A stretch of 64,000 bases of DNA from Trichosphaerium sp. ATCC 40318. Its lineage: Eukaryota; Discosea; Flabellinia; Trichosidae. Each line of letters opens with the position of its first letter. The stretch's first letter is position 1. The notes under the pieces are model-generated. The model made no database searches, had not been told where the DNA came from, and saw only the letters and a program-made list of their open reading frames with translations. Positions 58,818-64,000 of this stretch are shown here, piece after piece. The translations under genes and the position numbers were made by a program. The stretch lies in NCBI GenBank assembly GCA_038496445.1, contig JALMLS010000064.1, positions 62,001-126,000 on the forward strand, written 5' to 3'.

Positions 58818-59005
58818 GGTAGCGCCGAGTGGTGTACTACGTTTGTAAATGTTGATTTATGGCGGGCTTTTTTAAGTGACAACAATTGAAAAAAACATTT
58901 AAAAAACGTGTTGTTTACACGGACATTGTGCAAAGTCGGTAACACCACGCGATTTGACTGCGTGTTAATTGATTAAGTTTTCAGTTTAGTTTTTTTTAAT
59001 AATTA

Positions 59006-62000
59006 TTACTGTTTGGCGAGTGCAGCAAACAGAATATCGCGTATACCGGATGTTACAGTCGCATTGTTAGTTTTGATGGTGACACGCATTTTTTTAGCTG
59101 AAGGGTTTGTTTCTATGCGAATCATTGCAAGCACCTTAAGCGATTGCGTGTAGTAAGTTCCGGCTGCCACAATGTTGTTTACGTTCGGATCAACATTCTA
59201 AAATAATGTAAGCAATCGATCGATATACTATGATTAACATGGTTGTGGGCTGTAATTTAAAGTACCTGCAAAACACCAACGCGTAATCCAAGCGCCAGCA
59301 ACTTGGAGATACTGCCAATATTTATCGGATTGGCGACATCTATGATCTGTTGAAGTTCCATAGGCGCTCCAACAATCTTGCCCCAGTATGCGCTAAATGT
59401 AGGTGCGTCTGGTTGGCGTTAGAAGAGTGTAACATAGTCTGTCTAGTCAAGTACCGAGTTGTAAAGGCTCCATGAATTTTGTAACGATCATTGGGAGGGT
59501 GAACACTGCTGCACGAGGCACCATAGCGACGCTACGGACAGTATTAATTGCCTTTATATTTTTCTCAATGAGAAAAAAGAAAGAAAGTACCTGTAGCTGA
59601 TTTTAACAACAGGAAAGACATCTACGGATGGTGAAAGTGACATGGTCAATAGCATCAATCGACCTAATCAACAATCAATCTTTAGCAAACACCATTAAGC
59701 GTGTACTCTGTTCTCGAGGGTTTATTGTAGAAGGAGCTGATGTGTTCAAGTGCACTTGGAGATCTGGCAACAAAGTTAGAAGCGTGACAGGGCCATCATA
59801 ACAACCAAAAAAAACCGTACGAGGAAATGGAGGGATATCCACTTTGAACTGCTCAAACGGATTATCTGTCTTATTACCAAAGAACATGGTGACTTTGCCA
59901 TTGCCGCACTTGAACTCTGATTTCAAACCGACTTGCAATGCATCATCTTCATAAAGGACTATATCGCACAGATACTCGTTAATACTACAAACTATACTTA
60001 GCCGTATACATACCTCCCTCGTCTAGTAGACATAATTTTTTAAAACCAATCGATTGTTGTTGAATTGGTGACAGTGTTAGAACTGTTTTTGTTGGCGCTG
60101 TTGCCTTAGGCGAGACTGGCGCTGCTGCTGGTTGTGGTGCTGTAAACGGATTTGTTTGTTTCTTGGTCACACTAATTGATGCTAAAATACTGTCAAATTG
60201 GACTGTTATTTATACTATATATTTTAAACGTACGCTGAGATGTCTTTTTTTGCCTTGTCTTTGAGGATTTCTTGAGTGCAGGTTCCTTCTTCTTGTGTTC
60301 AACTGGCGGACTTCGAGCTGCTATGGTGGATACCCTCCGCGCAGCTGGACTTGGAGACGATCGCGCAGAGGTCGGTGGGGTACCGCTAAAAGAGCTCGTT
60401 TCTACAGCCAGAGACGGCTTTTGTTTTGTTATAAATTCCTAAAATACAAAAATGAGATAATCGACAGCAATCCAAATATTTTACCGCTAGATTTGCGTCA
60501 AGTGACAACATGTTTATGTATTCACAAGCACGTTGCTGAAGTTCTTGGTTGGTACTGGTAGAGGAGTGTTCGAAGACAGGCGTCAACTTTGGCGCCATAT
60601 TTGGATACTTCAACAAGTACTTTGCCAAAGCAGACAAAATAATACCACGAGTTCTGTGATCGTCAAACAGATAATATTTCGAAACGAGCACATCAATTTG
60701 GTGTTCAACACTGCAATGTAGTGCGTGAGTGCCATTTAAGAATAGATAAAAAAAAAAGACAAACAGACCTTGGACCATTGTTGATTTTGTGTTGGTACTC
60801 CCCGAGTATCTGTGCCGCCAAGTTCACTATTTTGACGTTTGCCAAAGGTGATTCAATATACTATTGTATTTAGTATGACACTGACTACAGTATGTACTGA
60901 AAAAAGAATAAAAAGAAACGTGCCTGCAACATCGACTGTGCAGCATAGCCTTGCACATCTGGAGAATTATTTATGTGGAAAGCGACACGATGCCATATCT
61001 CATCAGACACGATGTCACCTCCGCGATGAATGAGTTCTGTCATTGAATCGACATACCACGTGCCGTCCGACATGTACTTTTCAGCGAGGATGGACACCTT
61101 TAGTACCAAATCTTCTCTGACCTGGTTAAGTGCTGGTGTAAGCATTGTGAAGTGTCTTCGAGGATTTGTGTAACTCACCGTTTCGTCGACAGATGCAGAG
61201 GCACTGAGTGATGATAGATACTTGAGCAATTGTGCTACTATTGATTTGGCAGTATTTTGGTCACACATTTGGTACAACATGTTCAGTGCTTGTCTGCGAA
61301 TACTACGATCTGGTTCTGACAATGCGTTTGTGATAGTAGCTTGATGCTGTATAATCAAGGCTTCTGCGTTTTGGTATGTGCGTGCGAGTAGTGCCATGCC
61401 TGATAGCCCCAAGTATCGAATATTTGGGAGCGTGTCCGAGATAAAATCGCCTAGAAGTGTTGCGCACTCCTTCATCAAATTGTCGTCGCTGTACAAGGCA
61501 TCAATACCACACAATTGTTTCTTGCAATTGTTTTGTTTTTAATGAACATACCTTTGTAAGTGTGTGATGATGACAGTAATAGCTTCGAATAAAACTGCAT
61601 AATAAATATTCTTGTGATTGAGGCTCTTCATCTTTACAGTGACAGCACTCGCTACAATCTTAGCAAGCACTTGTCTCAACAGTTCAACGGTCTCTCCATC
61701 CTTAGGGCATGGCAATATTTGCAACAATTGCAACAGTTTGACTTGCAGCCAAGGTTCAGGTAATCGGTAGTAGACGTAATCATTTGTAAATTTACGTTGA
61801 AGTACAATCTGTGTCACATTAACATTTCAGCAAAAAAATTAAGGAGGGTGAAAATTAGAGTACGTTGGCCATTCTATCTACAACATATCGGAACCAGAGC
61901 TTTTTGAAAGGTTTTGGGTCGATTGTAACGATTTCTTTGACAAGCGACGTCAAAGTTGAGAGCACTGCTAGATTTTTTTGCCTTCTAGTGGTTAGCAACA

Positions 62001-62828
62001 CATCAAACAAATAAATGACTAGCGCACTTTGTAAATGGTCTGACAAGTTTTTTTGCCCACTCACTGACTGGTACGCCCTCTGCTGCACATCGTGCAAAAC
62101 CAAGTAGGCACATTGTGGCCTTTTTCTGAATAAGGGGAGGCGTTAACCTACTCTTATGTTATAATATGCTCCTTAGGTTGAAACAAAGAAATATGCAGTA
62201 CTCGTTGAAAACTTTGTGTTCTACAGTTGACATCAACGTGTCTAGACAAATTATTAGAATGCAGAATATAATCTCCACATGTCAAATCGACGTACTAGCC
62301 ATTTCTTTTCCACCAATGTTGCATATCGCAGCAAGTGCAAGACACTGATGGTGCTGAGCATCAGATGTCAAATCCTTTTGAAATGTGTTTATAACAAGAG
62401 GCACCATTGGATGGTTTTCATGCAAAACAACACCAAATGTAGTGTACCCCTTTGAGCAATCGTTATTTTACACGCTGTCAGATTTAGACTCGAATGGCGT
62501 ACAATCAATTTGTCCAAGTATTTAGGAGATGCCAGTAGCTGTAGAACTTCGTTGTACCCGAAGTCAGGTTCGTAACCGAGTAAATACATGAATAATATTT
62601 TACAGACATATTTTCGCCTATCATATGATCTTATTGGTTTGCTACCCTTCTGCGCCAAGAATTGCTTTTTTATATGTCCCAATTCTCTCTTAATACGCCG
62701 TTCTATCCCAACGCATGTTAATGTGGGTGTGGTACTTGATTTCATGTACCTTCATCGTCTTTGGTTGCGCAAGCGCGTATGTCAGCAATAAAAACTGCCA
62801 ACCCGCGCATGTACTGTTTCCCGTTCAT
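59006..62828 (-). CDS. AP2A: AP-2 complex subunit alpha (alpha-adaptin)
   Basis: The large subunit of the AP-2 clathrin adaptor; binds PtdIns(4,5)P2 and cargo at the plasma membrane. MNGKQYMRGLAVFIADIRAC (ATG at 62828) then RRIKRELGHIKKQFL and RRKYVCKILFMYLLGYEPDF contain the basic lipid-binding patch. The trunk continues through LNLTACKITIA-type HEAT repeats, EPWLQVKLLQLLQILP, NIRYLGLSGMALLAR, SIRRQALNMLYQMCDQNTAK and DMTW-like GTWYVDSMTELIHRGG. A Pro/Ala-rich hinge (TAPQPAAAPVSPKATAP) leads to the ear domain: EFKCGNGKVTMFFGNKTDNP, then LTLLPDLQVHL and the end SGIRDILFAALAKQ. The order and ~950-residue size are normal. Many short introns. Confidence 0.95.
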
Positions 62829-62988
62829 TTTGGCACCAAATTGCAGTGTAACCTACGTATTTATCATGCGTTAAATAGAATTAAAATAAATGTGACAATT
62901 TGCGAGGTTTTCGTTCCTGCAAAAAAAGTCAATCCTGTCAATAGTCAAGGAGCGGTTATTATCAGTAGAGCCGAGTGATCGTAGCGTG
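62829..62988. promoter_or_regulatory. Divergent promoter region between AP2A and the coiled-coil gene
   Basis: 160 bases between start codons; no definite element recognised. Confidence 0.45.
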
Positions 62989-64000
62989 ATGGCCGGTTGG
63001 ATCACTGACGACCAACTCCAAGCCTTTACGAAAGATGAACTCTTTTCACATGCCAAACTACATATTAAAAGCTTGGAGGAAGGTGTAGTTCAAGACAAGT
63101 TCGATGAAGGTACATCTAGGCAATAGATTTAAAAAACAAAAAAAACAAGCGCGTAACTCGCCCGTAGAACAACTATTTCATGACCTGGAACAGCAGCTTC
63201 ACGCATCCCGCCAAGAAAACATTGCTTTGGCGAAAGCGCAAGCGGAAAATGCCAAAAAACTGGCTGAGCAAGGCAAGTACCACTGTTTAACCCCTACAAG
63301 CGTTAACAGAATCGCAGAAACGATAATAAATGCCAGTAAATTAACACATGAGGAAACGGCTGAAAAATTAAAACTGGCACAACAAACAAACAAAGCACTT
63401 GAATTGAAAGTAGCTGAGGTAGATCAACGATTACGTTCTAATCTGGCGTTCGTGGCTAACAAAGATAATGATATTGATAAACTACAAGGTGACGCGCAGA
63501 AGAAGCTCGTGTGGCTTTGTCTAGATACGTTATTCTGACATTTTTATTTTAGATCAAATCAAGCGAAGCCAAGCCGCTCAAGAGGCGATGTTGCAAGATA
63601 AATTAACATTGCGCAAGCAAGTAGTCAGCCTTGAGGAGTCATTGTTGTCTGCCAACATAGCAAAAATGACAGCAATGCAACAAAAGAACAAGTTGGAGAC
63701 AGATTGCAACACCCTAACCCTTGAGTTGACAAAAAAGACTGAAGAACTCAGTGTCATGAGACAAAAATCGGTACACTTTGGTGTGCTTGCGCAAATATAG
63801 AAAACTTACATATTGTCAAGGATGGTGAGATGGCCAAGCTGCAGCTTGAACTCAAGAACGAGACAGAAGAAAAAAAGAGAATTGAAAGCTTGTCCGAGAT
63901 GTTGAAGGGCAACCTTCAGTCCCACCACGAGCGTGTTCAACGCCTCACACTCCAACTCAAGGAATTGGGCGAAGACCGTGACGTAAACGAACAACACATG
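62989..64000 (+). CDS. Coiled-coil protein, N-terminal part (runs off the window)
   Basis: ATG at 62989: MAGWITDDQLQAFTKDELFS, then HAKLHIKSLEEG. Later exons are almost pure heptad coiled coil: HDLEQQLHASRQENIALAKA, ETAEKLKLAQQTNKALELKV, LRKQVVSLEESLLSANIAKM, GEMAKLQLELKNETEEKKRI and HHERVQRLTLQLKELGEDRD. Introns of ~45-80 bases are visible, the last near 63770-63805. The gene is open at base 64000. The short KDELFxHxKxHIKxLEE start is a little like the start of GRIP-type golgins, but nothing in the visible part proves it. Other coiled-coil families such as taxilins are possible. Confidence 0.7.

Overview
This is nuclear DNA from a unicellular eukaryote with a compact, intron-rich genome. Conserved eukaryotic genes sit about 100-350 bases apart on both strands. 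Most are cut by introns of roughly 30-100 bases that very often begin GTACG(T) and end AG, frequently behind a long T tract. All three standard stop codons act as stops. The gene set includes a receptor tyrosine-kinase-like gene, CYRI/FAM49, a COMMD7-like protein, a CANT1-type apyrase and a Byr4/Bfa1-like protein. This fits a protist-grade opisthokont or amoebozoan better than a dikaryotic fungus, plant or ciliate, but the lineage cannot be fixed by reading alone.

Layout. 1-9.8 kb: a small hypothetical ORF, a nitrilase, a golgin-like tail-anchored coiled-coil protein, a small type I membrane protein, a diverged NDK-like protein and two small unknowns. 9.8-21.5 kb: a surface/secretory stretch with an MRH/Atg27-M6PR-type receptor, a CANT1-type apyrase, a secreted protein ending in RTX-like repeats, a DWY-repeat protein and a receptor tyrosine-kinase-like protein; ribosomal protein L10a lies among them. 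21.7-29.6 kb: acetyl-CoA synthetase, GRC3/NOL9, protoporphyrinogen oxidase and a small secreted protein. 30.3-37.6 kb: a large unknown protein with an apparently split vWA-like fold, directly downstream of (possibly fused to) a diverged mitochondrial-type Hsp70. 37.8-42.5 kb: V-ATPase subunit B and a Byr4-like protein. 42.5-48.4 kb: a repeat island with two inverted copies of a ~0.72 kb terminal-inverted-repeat element, TACGGGT-type repeats and LINE relics. 48.4-64 kb: RAE1, NAF1, COMMD7-like, KAE1, CYRI, CTF18, AP-2 alpha adaptin and the start of a coiled-coil gene.

Most genes are core cell biology: translation, tRNA t6A and H/ACA RNP assembly, rRNA 5'-OH kinase, mRNA export, cohesion clamp loading, endocytosis, lysosome acidification, haem synthesis and acetate use. 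The less ordinary content is the RTX-like secreted gene, the DWY-repeat gene, the kinase with a variant catalytic loop, the vWA-like/Hsp70-like pair, an intronic nested inverted repeat and the transposon island. Exon ends were inferred by eye from splice motifs and protein similarity, so start and end coordinates are gene spans including introns.
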